Assembly (NCBI GenBank): GCA_039105265.1
Contig: JAPFFF010000011.1
Location: forward strand, 4,464,001 to 4,528,000
From: Tritrichomonas musculus
Lineage: Eukaryota > Parabasalia > Tritrichomonadida > Tritrichomonadidae
Direction: 5' to 3'
Length of the DNA stretch: 64,000 bases
The notes beneath the pieces were generated by a model. The model was not told where the DNA came from, ran no database searches, and worked only from the letters and a program-made list of their open reading frames with translations. Below are positions 38,408-48,073 of the stretch, piece after piece. The translations under genes and the position numbers were made by a program. Each line of letters begins with the position of its first letter. The first letter of the stretch is position 1.

Positions 38408-41400
38408 ATGGCAAATGTGAATTTTACTGACGATTCAACAAAGTCAAGCTCTCGAACATCTTCTTACTTTGGTTACTTTTCGAAAGAAGATAAAATTTTA
38501 AAAAAATTACGATCTTTTCTTGATGATTCGATTATTCCTATTTTAACCGAAACCAATAGGGTAGTACCTAGCTTATTTTTACTCAACACGATCGCCACCA
38601 TTTTTTTATACTGTCAGATTTTTTTAGGCAACTACTTTCTTTTAATTCCGAATAATCCTGCGCCGCGTATTTTAAATCGCTTATCAAAAATATTCTTTTT
38701 GTATTCTTATGAAAACAAAGAAGGCATTGAACGGTTTATTTTCATTATTATTAATTTGTTTTTAATTGTTCTAGCCCTAACCATTTTGATAGATTATTCT
38801 ATCACCCGCAAACATCGAAAAGTCTATATGTTTTTAATTAGAATTGTTTATGGTCATATATCCACTATAATTTTCATTCCCAATATTGTAATGACATTTT
38901 ATTCTTTGAAAATATATGGATTTAATCCAACAATAAGTAATGCATTTGTTGTTGTTTTCGATATTATTTTCTTATTTTTTAATTTTTTGCTCAATTATTT
39001 CATTGTTTTTGTATTACGCCAAAATCCTTTTGTGTCTAAGCAAATTTTTCACTGGTGGCGTCCTCATAAAATGTACTCTTTTATTTCTTTGAATGGTTTT
39101 TTATTTGCTTTATGCCCTCTTTCTGATTTTTTTAAAGATTGGGCTCGTCTAGTTCCAAATTTTTTAGGTATATTATTGGGTATATATCTTTCATTACAAG
39201 TAAATGATTTACCATATGAATCTATTATTGTTAATGCATTCCACAATAGCATTCCATTTTTATCAATTACATCTTCTCTTCTTTCAATCATTTTTATTAG
39301 CTCAAATTGTAAAATCGCTGAAATATATTTTATAATTCCTGTTTGCTTTTTTTTAATTTCTTTTATTGCTCTTATTATATTTTACAAAAAGAAATCCAAA
39401 AAAATTATTTCTATTTTAAATACTCAAGAATTTGAAGGAAAGCTGCTTGATGATGAAGAGTCTAAAGATTGCTTTTTTATGTCTTTAAACTTATCTTTAT
39501 CAAATTCCTTTTTTTATTTACAAGTTGGGCTAAGATATAATTGCCCACTCTTTTTAGATTGGTCTTTATCAAATTTTCTTTATGAAAAATTTAAGGGAAG
39601 TCGAGAATTATTGGCCTTTATTACATGGCAAGCAGCTTTCTTCCCATCTGCATCAAATCAATTCGGCCACTTTATCAATTCAGGTTTAAAAATGGTCAAT
39701 CCTCCATATATAATTCGTGCATTCTTTTATCAACTTCATCGTGTTCATGTTTTTAGGCAAGGAGCAACTTCACAAGAATCTGAAAATGATTTAATGATAA
39801 TTCGAAAAAAAACCAAAGCTTGTACAAACATGATATCTGACTTCTGGCACTCTGTCTCCGAAAATAAAAGCCGGCCATCGCTTCTAACAATACATAAGAT
39901 TTACAAAAAAATCAGTGAGACAGAAGCACTTTGGTCAGAAATGTTAGACAAATATCCAAACAATCCTGTTTTTGTTAGAGAATACTCTGTATTTTTAATG
40001 GATGCGAAAAGCTGCTATCATGATTCAATTCTTTGGCATCAAAAGTCAATCCTTCTTGAAAATGGCCAAAAACTACAAAATGACCACATGTTTAGGTGCT
40101 TTTTAAAAATGTATCCTCACTATTTGAAGAAAGAGATAGTTGATACAAGAGGGAACTTCAGAAGAAACACAACAAAGCAAAAAGTGACATTTTTTGATAT
40201 TAATGGAAATCAATCATCTACAGAAAATTCAAGTGATACAATTGATTATGTAGAAGGTTCTACTTTTTTGCCTTTACTTCACTTAAGATTAGCTTTAGAA
40301 AGAGCCATAAAATCTGTTACCTCTCCAATTATAACCAGAGCTTCATTTGCAATTATTATTCGACTCATTGCCTGCATTTTGTTCATCATCATTATTAATA
40401 TATATATATCAGACATATTTAAGCCTAGGGAAATTATAAACAACTTTCTTCTTAAATTCCATGACTTTTCGCATCCTCTTCAAGTTATGAGTCATGAAAC
40501 AGCTTGGTTATATATAACGTCATTTCCTGAAATTTCAAACACATCAATTATGAAAGATATTTTTTACAAAGTTTTTGGCCAGCAATCAGAATTAACGCAT
40601 TACTACATAAATGCTAAAAAGCCCCTTGAAGAAATCGTTTACAATCTTTCGCAGATATCCCTGGAAAACATTAATTTATTCTGCCGATTTCTTTATATGA
40701 ATATTGCAGAAGGTAAATCGATTTTGAAAGATTTTTCATTATTTTTTTCTCAAGAAAAAATTGATTCTATTCGATGCTATCAAACCCCAGATGGTGAATT
40801 AGATTTTTTCAACTACCAAGTTTCTTTTGACTTTTTCATTCGTTCTTTTCTTACAGGGGAAATGAAAATGACGAGCCACAATTCTACTTCAAGACGGCAA
40901 TGGGGTTCAAGTCCCGAATACTGCTCAACAGCCTTTCAATCGACTTCTCTTTGTGATACGTTTGATTTATTGCTTGGATTCTTGATTGATCCGATTTATG
41001 ACACACTTATGTTCAATCATACCAAAACATATAATGATTCAATGATTCGTGACATGTCTTACTTTTTGCTTGCTTTCTCACCATTTATAATTCTTCTTAT
41101 TCTCTTTCCAAATGTTGCCTTCCTAACAAGTGGTTTAGATACTGAAAAGATGGAATTTATCGATTTATTACTATCAGCAAGTAAGAAAGATGCTGAAGAA
41201 GCATCGCATGAGTTGTATAGACAAGCAGGAATAGGAGGAGGACAATCAACAACAACAATATCGAAGCATGTTGCTAAAAAATCAAAAAGGTTTTCAGTCT
41301 TTGATAATCGTCAAGGTATGATTTATCTTAATATTGTTGTAGACATCATTTTGTATTGTGCTCTATGTTTGCTAATTATTGGAACGCTAGTTTCGACAAT

Positions 41401-43426
41401 AGTTACAGATGATAAATTATCAAATACAATTCTACATTTTGAGTTATATTTGCTTCAAAGAAACATTATAATTGACATGGGCCGTGATGCAGCTTGTCTT
41501 GTCTTTGTAAATCAAATGGAACGAGAAGGATTTACAACCAATCTGACAACAAATGAAAAATTGCGTAGTTTATCTTTTTTGGACACAGAAATGATGGAAG
41601 AAATTCTTAGAAATGACGTCGAAAGATATGACAACGTTAATGAACTTATTAAAAAAGGAACTGAAGAATATAAGCCAGCTACTGGATATCATCATAGTAT
41701 AGATGAATTTTTCCATCAAAAAAGGTGTGATACTAGTTTATATCAGCCAACAATTAATTATTCAAATTGTATTAGTTTTAGAAGACTTATTTCTTATTAT
41801 ACTGGACAAGTCAATTATATTCTCAATTTATACAATAATCATCGAATATTAGATGAAACAGTAATTGAATTGGCCTATTTAGTAGAATCGCGAATAGCAA
41901 ATGATTTCAACGAATTATTAACTAGTTACTATAAAATTTCAACTGATATTATTAATGGGTTTCATAATATTTATGCAATACTTTTTGTTTTTCAGTTGAT
42001 TTTAGCTGTTGTTATTAGTTTCTTTGAATTTGCAATGATATTGATTCTCAAGAAAGAATTTGTTGTTTACAAATCTCTTCTTCTTCGAATCAATCCTTTA
42101 TCATTTGTATCAAATCAAACTTTACTAGACTGGATATTTAGATCAACTTCTTCGCAATCATCAAAATTATCAAATAAAATATCTACTCCTGCACATGTAA
42201 TTTTCCAGCATTCTCATGATGCAATGATTCTTGTATCTTTAAATAAAGTTATTGAATTCTTAAATCCAGCTGCTACAACTATATTTGGCTTCACACCTGA
42301 ACAAATGCTTGGTCAAAATTTGAAACTGATTCTTCCAAAGGAAAGTAACCGTCAATTATTTTATATCATGAGTTTAATGAAATGTGGGCAAACTTCATTA
42401 ACTTTTGAATCTTCTGGAACTGGAATTCGAGATGATAATCGTAATGTACCTTTGCATATAAGTTTAATTGGCTTTAATTTACAAACAGACACCAAAAAAG
42501 CCGATTATTTCGCATTAATATTAAAAGATAAAACAGAAGAAGTGTCGCAAAAAGCTGCAATAGAAAATTCAAAGAAGCAAACTGAAATGATTCTTCTTCA
42601 AATCTTACCCCGTGAAATTATTTTGAAATTAAATCAAACTAACAATAAAGATGTCTCTTTCACTGTTAATTCGGCTACAATAATTTTCATTAATATTGAC
42701 AAATTCTCAATTTATGCTTCTTCACTTCCTCCAACTGATGTAATGAAGAATCTGAGTAAAATATTCTCTGCAATTGATTTTGCTCTTGCGAAATACTCAT
42801 TATTAACAAAGATTAAATTAATGGGAGACGTTTATTTTGCAGCTGCTGGTATTTTTTCGCCGGGTGTTGATCCTGATAAGCATGCAAATCAAGTTATTCA
42901 ATTTGCACTTGAAGTTTTAAATGCAATGGAAGCTCTTAATATTCAAATGGACGCAAATTTACAGGTAAGAATTGGTGTTAACACTGATGGTCCTTTGACT
43001 GCTGGCGTTCTTGGTGTAGAAAAACCACTTTTTGAAGTGTTTGGTGAACCGATTATTGACGCAGAAAGAATAGAAAAGGACTGCATCCCTGGTTGTATTA
43101 ATATATCTGAGAAAACTTACAAACTTATTGTTGAAAATTCAACTTATCATATCGAACCGCATGGAGAGGTTCAATTGAAAAGAAATGGGAAGTGTTTAAC
43201 TTATCTTATCTCGCCTGATGATACTTATGCTTCAAAATTCGGTAATATTCCTGTTGGTGATGATGAGTATAATAACTCCTCTCTTACTTTCTCTAGAATT
43301 TTGACTTGCTCATCTAGTATTAATATTCATTTGAATCAAGCTAAAAATCAGCAAATAGGAAATATTATAGCTGATGAATCTGTATCTACACTTCATGGAT
43401 CAAAATCTATAGCTTTTGATGATTAA
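38408..43426 (+). CDS. Many-pass membrane class III cyclase-like protein with PAS domain
   Basis: 1672 residues from the first ATG. Many membrane segments lie in about 45-345. Single ones follow near 650-675, 890-915, 975-1000 and 1190-1215, separated by large regions. A PAS domain lies at about 1255-1385 (ILVSLNKVIEFLNPAATTIFGFTPEQMLGQN), then a class III nucleotidyl cyclase domain at about 1405-1600. This is the layout of the big trichomonad cyclase family. The catalytic set is incomplete. The first metal-binding Asp is Asn (FINIDKFS, near residue 1427), while the second Asp is kept (KLMGDVYFA). The transition-state Asn of VNxAxR is Ile (IIDAERIE, near 1550), while the Arg is kept. It may be an inactive or dimerisation-dependent cyclase. 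Start is ATG 38408; the upstream extension lacks ATG. Confidence 0.88.
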   Translation: MANVNFTDDSTKSSSRTSSYFGYFSKEDKILKKLRSFLDDSIIPILTETNRVVPSLFLLNTIATIFLYCQIFLGNYFLLIPNNPAPRILNRLSKIFFLYSYENKEGIERFIFIIINLFLIVLALTILIDYSITRKHRKVYMFLIRIVYGHISTIIFIPNIVMTFYSLKIYGFNPTISNAFVVVFDIIFLFFNFLLNYFIVFVLRQNPFVSKQIFHWWRPHKMYSFISLNGFLFALCPLSDFFKDWARLVPNFLGILLGIYLSLQVNDLPYESIIVNAFHNSIPFLSITSSLLSIIFISSNCKIAEIYFIIPVCFFLISFIALIIFYKKKSKKIISILNTQEFEGKLLDDEESKDCFFMSLNLSLSNSFFYLQVGLRYNCPLFLDWSLSNFLYEKFKGSRELLAFITWQAAFFPSASNQFGHFINSGLKMVNPPYIIRAFFYQLHRVHVFRQGATSQESENDLMIIRKKTKACTNMISDFWHSVSENKSRPSLLTIHKIYKKISETEALWSEMLDKYPNNPVFVREYSVFLMDAKSCYHDSILWHQKSILLENGQKLQNDHMFRCFLKMYPHYLKKEIVDTRGNFRRNTTKQKVTFFDINGNQSSTENSSDTIDYVEGSTFLPLLHLRLALERAIKSVTSPIITRASFAIIIRLIACILFIIIINIYISDIFKPREIINNFLLKFHDFSHPLQVMSHETAWLYITSFPEISNTSIMKDIFYKVFGQQSELTHYYINAKKPLEEIVYNLSQISLENINLFCRFLYMNIAEGKSILKDFSLFFSQEKIDSIRCYQTPDGELDFFNYQVSFDFFIRSFLTGEMKMTSHNSTSRRQWGSSPEYCSTAFQSTSLCDTFDLLLGFLIDPIYDTLMFNHTKTYNDSMIRDMSYFLLAFSPFIILLILFPNVAFLTSGLDTEKMEFIDLLLSASKKDAEEASHELYRQAGIGGGQSTTTISKHVAKKSKRFSVFDNRQGMIYLNIVVDIILYCALCLLIIGTLVSTIVTDDKLSNTILHFELYLLQRNIIIDMGRDAACLVFVNQMEREGFTTNLTTNEKLRSLSFLDTEMMEEILRNDVERYDNVNELIKKGTEEYKPATGYHHSIDEFFHQKRCDTSLYQPTINYSNCISFRRLISYYTGQVNYILNLYNNHRILDETVIELAYLVESRIANDFNELLTSYYKISTDIINGFHNIYAILFVFQLILAVVISFFEFAMILILKKEFVVYKSLLLRINPLSFVSNQTLLDWIFRSTSSQSSKLSNKISTPAHVIFQHSHDAMILVSLNKVIEFLNPAATTIFGFTPEQMLGQNLKLILPKESNRQLFYIMSLMKCGQTSLTFESSGTGIRDDNRNVPLHISLIGFNLQTDTKKADYFALILKDKTEEVSQKAAIENSKKQTEMILLQILPREIILKLNQTNNKDVSFTVNSATIIFINIDKFSIYASSLPPTDVMKNLSKIFSAIDFALAKYSLLTKIKLMGDVYFAAAGIFSPGVDPDKHANQVIQFALEVLNAMEALNIQMDANLQVRIGVNTDGPLTAGVLGVEKPLFEVFGEPIIDAERIEKDCIPGCINISEKTYKLIVENSTYHIEPHGEVQLKRNGKCLTYLISPDDTYASKFGNIPVGDDEYNNSSLTFSRILTCSSSINIHLNQAKNQQIGNIIADESVSTLHGSKSIAFDD

Positions 43427-44328
43427 TTTATTTATCATAATAATTATTATATTTGTTTTTAAAAAACATATCTTATGCGATTATTATTTTTATATTGTAT
43501 CAAAATCTGTTGTGGTTAAGATTAGAAATTATCTATATAAAGTATTTTTGGGAAATTTTTTTAAAATTTTTTAATTACTAAAAATGTATGGTTAACCTCC
43601 AAATTAACAAGAATAAGTGGCAAAGTAAAAAGCGTTCAAGTTCATATTGAAGTAAAATGTGCTCCAATTTTAAACAAAGTAATTTTTTCGTTTTTTATGA
43701 ATATCCCTGCTTTATCGTGTGTTTTTGGAAAAAATCATATTGTAGAACTTTAAACTGAAACCAAAAATAGGATATCAAGAGAGAAAATAATAGTCAAAAA
43801 ACCACATTAATAAAAATAAGTAATGTTTATTAAACATTTTTAAATATACTGATAAATAAATAAAAATAAGGAATGCCTAAATATATAAAATTGAGAAGTT
43901 TCGTTCAAATTGCATTAGTGTATTAGAGCAATAGAATATAAAATGATATTAAAAGTTGGATAAAAAATTTATACTACATATATTATAGAATATAATATTT
44001 TAAAAATAAATTTAATTTTTTTTTGATGAGATAATTATAGTTCAATATTAGACTAACGATAAAATTTATTAAAAGCAGTACATAAATCTTAACAAAAATT
44101 CAATGAAATTCATAAGTTATCAGAATTATTATGAAAAAAAATTCTTCATCTTTATAAAAAGTGAAAAGTTGTTGTAATGCATTCAAATTTTGAGATATGT
44201 TTTAAATAAATTTGATTGGATTGACCTCAAATTCCCATAACTTTTTATGAGATGAAACTTATTGAAATTTTATTTTTTTTCATTGTTCCAGAAGTTCATC
44301 GCGCTTTTTTTATTTTTTATACCTTGCA
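43427..44328. other. AT-rich intergenic region
   Basis: 902 bp with short direct repeats only (AATAAAAATAAGTAATG and AATAAAAATAAGGAATG near 43810-43880). TCATT at 44279-44283 and TCATC at 44296 are possible initiators for the next gene. No gene seen. Confidence 0.45.
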
Positions 44329-45573
44329 ATGCAAAATTCAAATAAAAGTAAAAAGAAGCTTACTACTTTAGTCAAAATCGGTATACTACTTTTTATTTTT
44401 TTGTTTGTCGTATGTAATAAGACTTTGAAACCAGTTCCTAAAATTGCTCTTCAAAATAATATGATAACTGGTATACATTTGCAAGAAAATGATATGGAAG
44501 ATATTGTCAACAATGATAATAATCCTTTGCAAGTAGAAGAGCGTGTTTCAAAAAAAAATTTTAATTTATCAAATATCAAAATTTTAAATAATGTAAATTA
44601 TTCAATTCCTGATTTTCCTGTTGATGTTGTATATACTTGGGTTAATGGAAGTGATCCAATTTGGATTAAAAAGAAAGATAAAGCAATGAAAGATAACGAT
44701 ATCAAAATTGCTAAAAGAGCGCAAACTGGCAGATATGTTGATATTGGTGAGTTAAAATATTCTCTTCGCTGTGTTGAAAAATTCATCCCTTGGGTTAACA
44801 AAATTTATATAGTTACAGATAATCAATTTCCAAGCTTTTTAAAGAAAGGTCTGTCTAAAATTGAAGTTATCAGCCACGAACAAATTATCCCAAATGAATT
44901 TCTTCCGACATTTAATTCAAACAATATTGATTTTCACTTGCATCGTATACCTAACCTTTCAGAGCATTTTATTTATTTAAATGATGACGTTTTTATTTCA
45001 AGACCTCTTAAAAGGCAAAATTTCTATGATGCAAGCGGAAATCCAAAGCTACCTGTCGCAAACTATAATTGGGAAAAGCATAAAGAGTATATAGAAAGAC
45101 TATCTTTAAGGCATTGGAATAGAAATGATATGGGATCTAATCAATATAATCTTATTACAATGCATACTGTAGATGTTTTTGAAAAAAAATTCAATTTCAC
45201 TGTTAATTTTAAATGCCGCCATGGATATATTCCTTTAACCGTGTCGTTAATGACTAAAATCTGGGATAACTTCGAAAAAGAATTATCAATAGTTGAAACG
45301 CATGTATTCCGTTCATTTCAAGATATTCAAATGCCAACTCTATTAATTCAATTTGGAATTGGATTAAGTTATTCTTCTATTTTGCATACATCTCGATCAG
45401 TTCGTTATTTGGTTATGACAGGCCAATTTATGATAAAATTAAAGAATTTTAACTCATCAGACTATGATTCTTTCTGTATGAATAGTGGTGAAAGAACCTC
45501 TGACCATATGAGAATTGCTGCCAAAAATTTTCTTCAAAAAACTTATCCTGGAAAGTCATCTTTCGAAGTATAA
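44329..45573 (+). CDS. Stealth-family sugar-phosphate transferase (type II membrane protein)
   Basis: 414 residues. A signal anchor spans about 12-29, so the catalytic part should face the Golgi lumen. The Stealth signatures are in order. CR1 is VDVVYTWVNGSDPIW (98-112). CR2 is RYVDIGELKYSLRCVEKFIPWVNKIYIVTD through FLPTFNSNNIDFHLHRIPNLSEHFIYLNDDVF (135-222). Later blocks include LRHWNRND. Stealth proteins transfer hexose-1-phosphate: in animals the GlcNAc-1-phosphotransferase alpha/beta subunit makes the mannose-6-phosphate tag, while bacteria and some protists use relatives to build phosphoglycans. Trichomonads carry phosphate-rich surface glycans, so a role in surface glycan assembly is plausible, but this is inference. 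Confidence 0.9.
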   Translation: MQNSNKSKKKLTTLVKIGILLFIFLFVVCNKTLKPVPKIALQNNMITGIHLQENDMEDIVNNDNNPLQVEERVSKKNFNLSNIKILNNVNYSIPDFPVDVVYTWVNGSDPIWIKKKDKAMKDNDIKIAKRAQTGRYVDIGELKYSLRCVEKFIPWVNKIYIVTDNQFPSFLKKGLSKIEVISHEQIIPNEFLPTFNSNNIDFHLHRIPNLSEHFIYLNDDVFISRPLKRQNFYDASGNPKLPVANYNWEKHKEYIERLSLRHWNRNDMGSNQYNLITMHTVDVFEKKFNFTVNFKCRHGYIPLTVSLMTKIWDNFEKELSIVETHVFRSFQDIQMPTLLIQFGIGLSYSSILHTSRSVRYLVMTGQFMIKLKNFNSSDYDSFCMNSGERTSDHMRIAAKNFLQKTYPGKSSFEV

Positions 45574-45980
45574 TCTGTTTATATTAAAGTATATTATTAT
45601 ATTCATGATAAATTCAAAATTTTGCATCTATATAAAATACTATATTTTTACAAACTTATAATTTTGTCATTATTTTTATTATTTAATAAGAGGTAAATTT
45701 CTTCAAAGAATGTTGTAAATGATTTTTATAAAATGATTTAAAAATCTCTGATTAGATTATCTCAATTAGAATTAAGACATGTATTTCCATTGATTTTTAA
45801 TAGTTTTTTTATTATGCTTTATTTTATGATATAAATTATTATACTAATTCTCAAATCATGAATCTTTTCCATTTAATTCAACACTAAAACAATTTTTATT
45901 CTATATTCAGTCATATATGCCTAAAAGTGTTTATAAAAATAGATGAAATATAATTTAACGCATGGTTTATAGATAATATT
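45574..45980. other. Intergenic region between convergent genes
   Basis: A/T-rich 3' flanks; no gene, RNA or repeat seen. Confidence 0.5.
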
Positions 45981-47894
45981 TTACATTATTTTTAAAATCT
46001 CTTTTATAATATTCCCCATTACTTGACTTACTTGTTCATGTCCGCCTTCTATGAAAACGCCTCTTTTAAGATTAGTGATTCCCCAACCGCCAAAGCTGTC
46101 TCTAAAGAGGAAAAACCAAAGCAAAGCATTTTTGGTTCGACTATACTTATATGGAGTTTTTATTATCTCTATTTGCTGATCCATGTAAATAGTAAGCATG
46201 TTAGCTGGATCGTTTTGCTTTTTTATTTTATCGCTTTCAATACCATTTGTAATTAAATCAGCTCTAAGCATTTCTTGTCCAAATATTGCAAACCCAATGT
46301 AACTAATTTCCATTGTCTTTGAAATAAGTGACAAATCAGCTATAATATTCCCTTGTAAAAATTTTATTGCACCATCAAGTTGGTAAGGTGATAATTGGCT
46401 ACAATTTAAAATATTTTTTAAGTTGTTATCATAAGCAAAAGCTGCGAAAATATGGTTTCGGCAAGCCGATGCTTTAGCAAGTATGATTGGATTTGTTTTT
46501 AATTTGAAAAGACGAGTCAATGATCGTGGAACAAATAACGGGAATTGAGTAATAGCATTTGGAATATCGAGAGTAATAAATTTTTCAAAATCGTTATCAC
46601 TATTGTTATTAATAACAGGTATCTGGAGTTTCTTACAAATTAACGGAATAATTTCTGAAGGATTCTGTGAAGTAATTCTTAATGTATCATTAGGAATCAT
46701 ATATTTTGTGGGAATAAAAGATATTTGATAATTTGGTGAATTATCTTTTGAAATGTTTTTTCCTTTCCTAAAAGCATTTCCCAAACTCGATTTCCTAGAA
46801 TTTGTGCTTAGAGTAGGCATTTCGATTGCTCCAATTGCAATAATAGCTGTAGAAGCGATTTTTGATGAAAGCAAAGGAAACTGGCCTACTGGTCTTAAAT
46901 CTTGTAATTGAGTTGTATCAAGTTTATGTAATAATCCTTTTGAATAAGAACAGTTTGGTTCTTGAGACGACCATACTGTTATATTTGCATCTGCGCACTT
47001 TTCTTTTGGATTATTTAAATTGCCATCTGCATTTGTAGGTCGAGTATTTTTGAGTTCAATTTGGCTTTTTAGTGTAGTTAAATCGTTAGTTGAAATAATA
47101 ATAAAAACATATTTATATCCAGCTTTCCCAAGTTCTGATGGATCTATTCTTATGCAAGGAGAAAGAGATGAGTAAGATCCGCATATATTTGGGCCTGAGT
47201 GCCATGCACCAGGTATTTCTCTATTTGAAGAAGAAATTAAAGAGTAAAGTCTCGACTTTTCATTGAAAATAGCAGCAGATAATTCATACGAAAAACGATA
47301 AGGCAAATATCCTTTTACTCCTTCATTATAAGCATATTGATCATAAGGAGTTGTGAGTCGAATTGCATTTTCTGGATCAAATGTTATATAAAATGGATGG
47401 ATTAAAGGGTTTGGCGGAGGTGGTTGTGTTGGAAATCCTTTCACTATATTTTTGACATATATCATCAAATAGCAAGGCGAATTGTCAAAATTGGTATAAT
47501 CATTTTGAATTTCTTTTTTCTTGAAATTTCCAAGAGGAAATCGAAATAAATCAACTCGTGTTGGTTCTCCACTTGATTGCATATTGTTATAGTGTGGATC
47601 AAAATCGCCACATGCAACGCAACAATCACTTGATGGAATAACAGTATCATTCCATATTTCAAAATGAATTCGTAAACCTCGGACAGGGTTGAAATACATT
47701 ACGCCTGTTTTCCACTCCGGGTTAATGCTTTTGATTCGGCTTGTTTGGGCAACGTATGATTTGATTGGGCCGACTAAAAATATTTTAACCAAAGAACCAA
47801 GTCCCTTACTTTCCGATGATCCCATTGGCAAGTTGGAGCCGGACAATATCCTAAGTGAAAGGAGTTTGTTCGGCTCTCCAAGGGGATCAGTCAT
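45981..47894 (-). CDS. C2-domain protein with a possible TerD-like region
   Basis: 637 residues. The N-terminus is a C2 domain (about 10-170: LLSLRILSGSNLPMGSSESK, then VKIFLVGPIKSYVAQTSRIKSINPEWKTG). Loop acidic residues are few, so calcium binding is doubtful. A middle part (about 230-310) reads AWHSGPNICGSYSSLSPCIRIDPSELGKAGYKYVFIIIS. This resembles the layout of TerD-type folds (a loop, then a charged strand and IxIDL), but the match is weak. The C-terminal part has no known domain. No signal peptide or membrane segment. The C2 call is good; the overall function is unknown. Confidence 0.75.
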   Translation of the reverse strand: MTDPLGEPNKLLSLRILSGSNLPMGSSESKGLGSLVKIFLVGPIKSYVAQTSRIKSINPEWKTGVMYFNPVRGLRIHFEIWNDTVIPSSDCCVACGDFDPHYNNMQSSGEPTRVDLFRFPLGNFKKKEIQNDYTNFDNSPCYLMIYVKNIVKGFPTQPPPPNPLIHPFYITFDPENAIRLTTPYDQYAYNEGVKGYLPYRFSYELSAAIFNEKSRLYSLISSSNREIPGAWHSGPNICGSYSSLSPCIRIDPSELGKAGYKYVFIIISTNDLTTLKSQIELKNTRPTNADGNLNNPKEKCADANITVWSSQEPNCSYSKGLLHKLDTTQLQDLRPVGQFPLLSSKIASTAIIAIGAIEMPTLSTNSRKSSLGNAFRKGKNISKDNSPNYQISFIPTKYMIPNDTLRITSQNPSEIIPLICKKLQIPVINNNSDNDFEKFITLDIPNAITQFPLFVPRSLTRLFKLKTNPIILAKASACRNHIFAAFAYDNNLKNILNCSQLSPYQLDGAIKFLQGNIIADLSLISKTMEISYIGFAIFGQEMLRADLITNGIESDKIKKQNDPANMLTIYMDQQIEIIKTPYKYSRTKNALLWFFLFRDSFGGWGITNLKRGVFIEGGHEQVSQVMGNIIKEILKIM

Positions 47895-48018
47895 TAAATT
47901 TTATTTGAGAATTTTTTTTTAATTTCAATACCAAATTGATGTAAAAAAGTGATTATCGATATACAAAATATTTATTAAATATTATATCAAAATATGATAA
48001 CTGGAGCTAAATCTTTAT

Positions 48019-48036
48019 ATATATATATATATATTT
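48019..48036. repeat. (TA)n run upstream of Rad50
   Basis: A simple TA dinucleotide run of about 18 bp in the 180-bp divergent region between the C2 gene and RAD50. Similar runs occur at about 1938-1956 and 4850-4866. Confidence 0.7.
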
Positions 48037-48057
48037 ATAAGAGTAAAAAAGTGAACT

Positions 48058-48062
48058 TCATT
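48058..48062 (+). promoter_or_regulatory. Probable initiator (TCATT) of RAD50
   Basis: TCATT fits TCA(+1)YW; its A at 48060 is 14 nt before the ATG at 48074. Confidence 0.5.
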
Positions 48063-48073
48063 TTTAAAAATAA

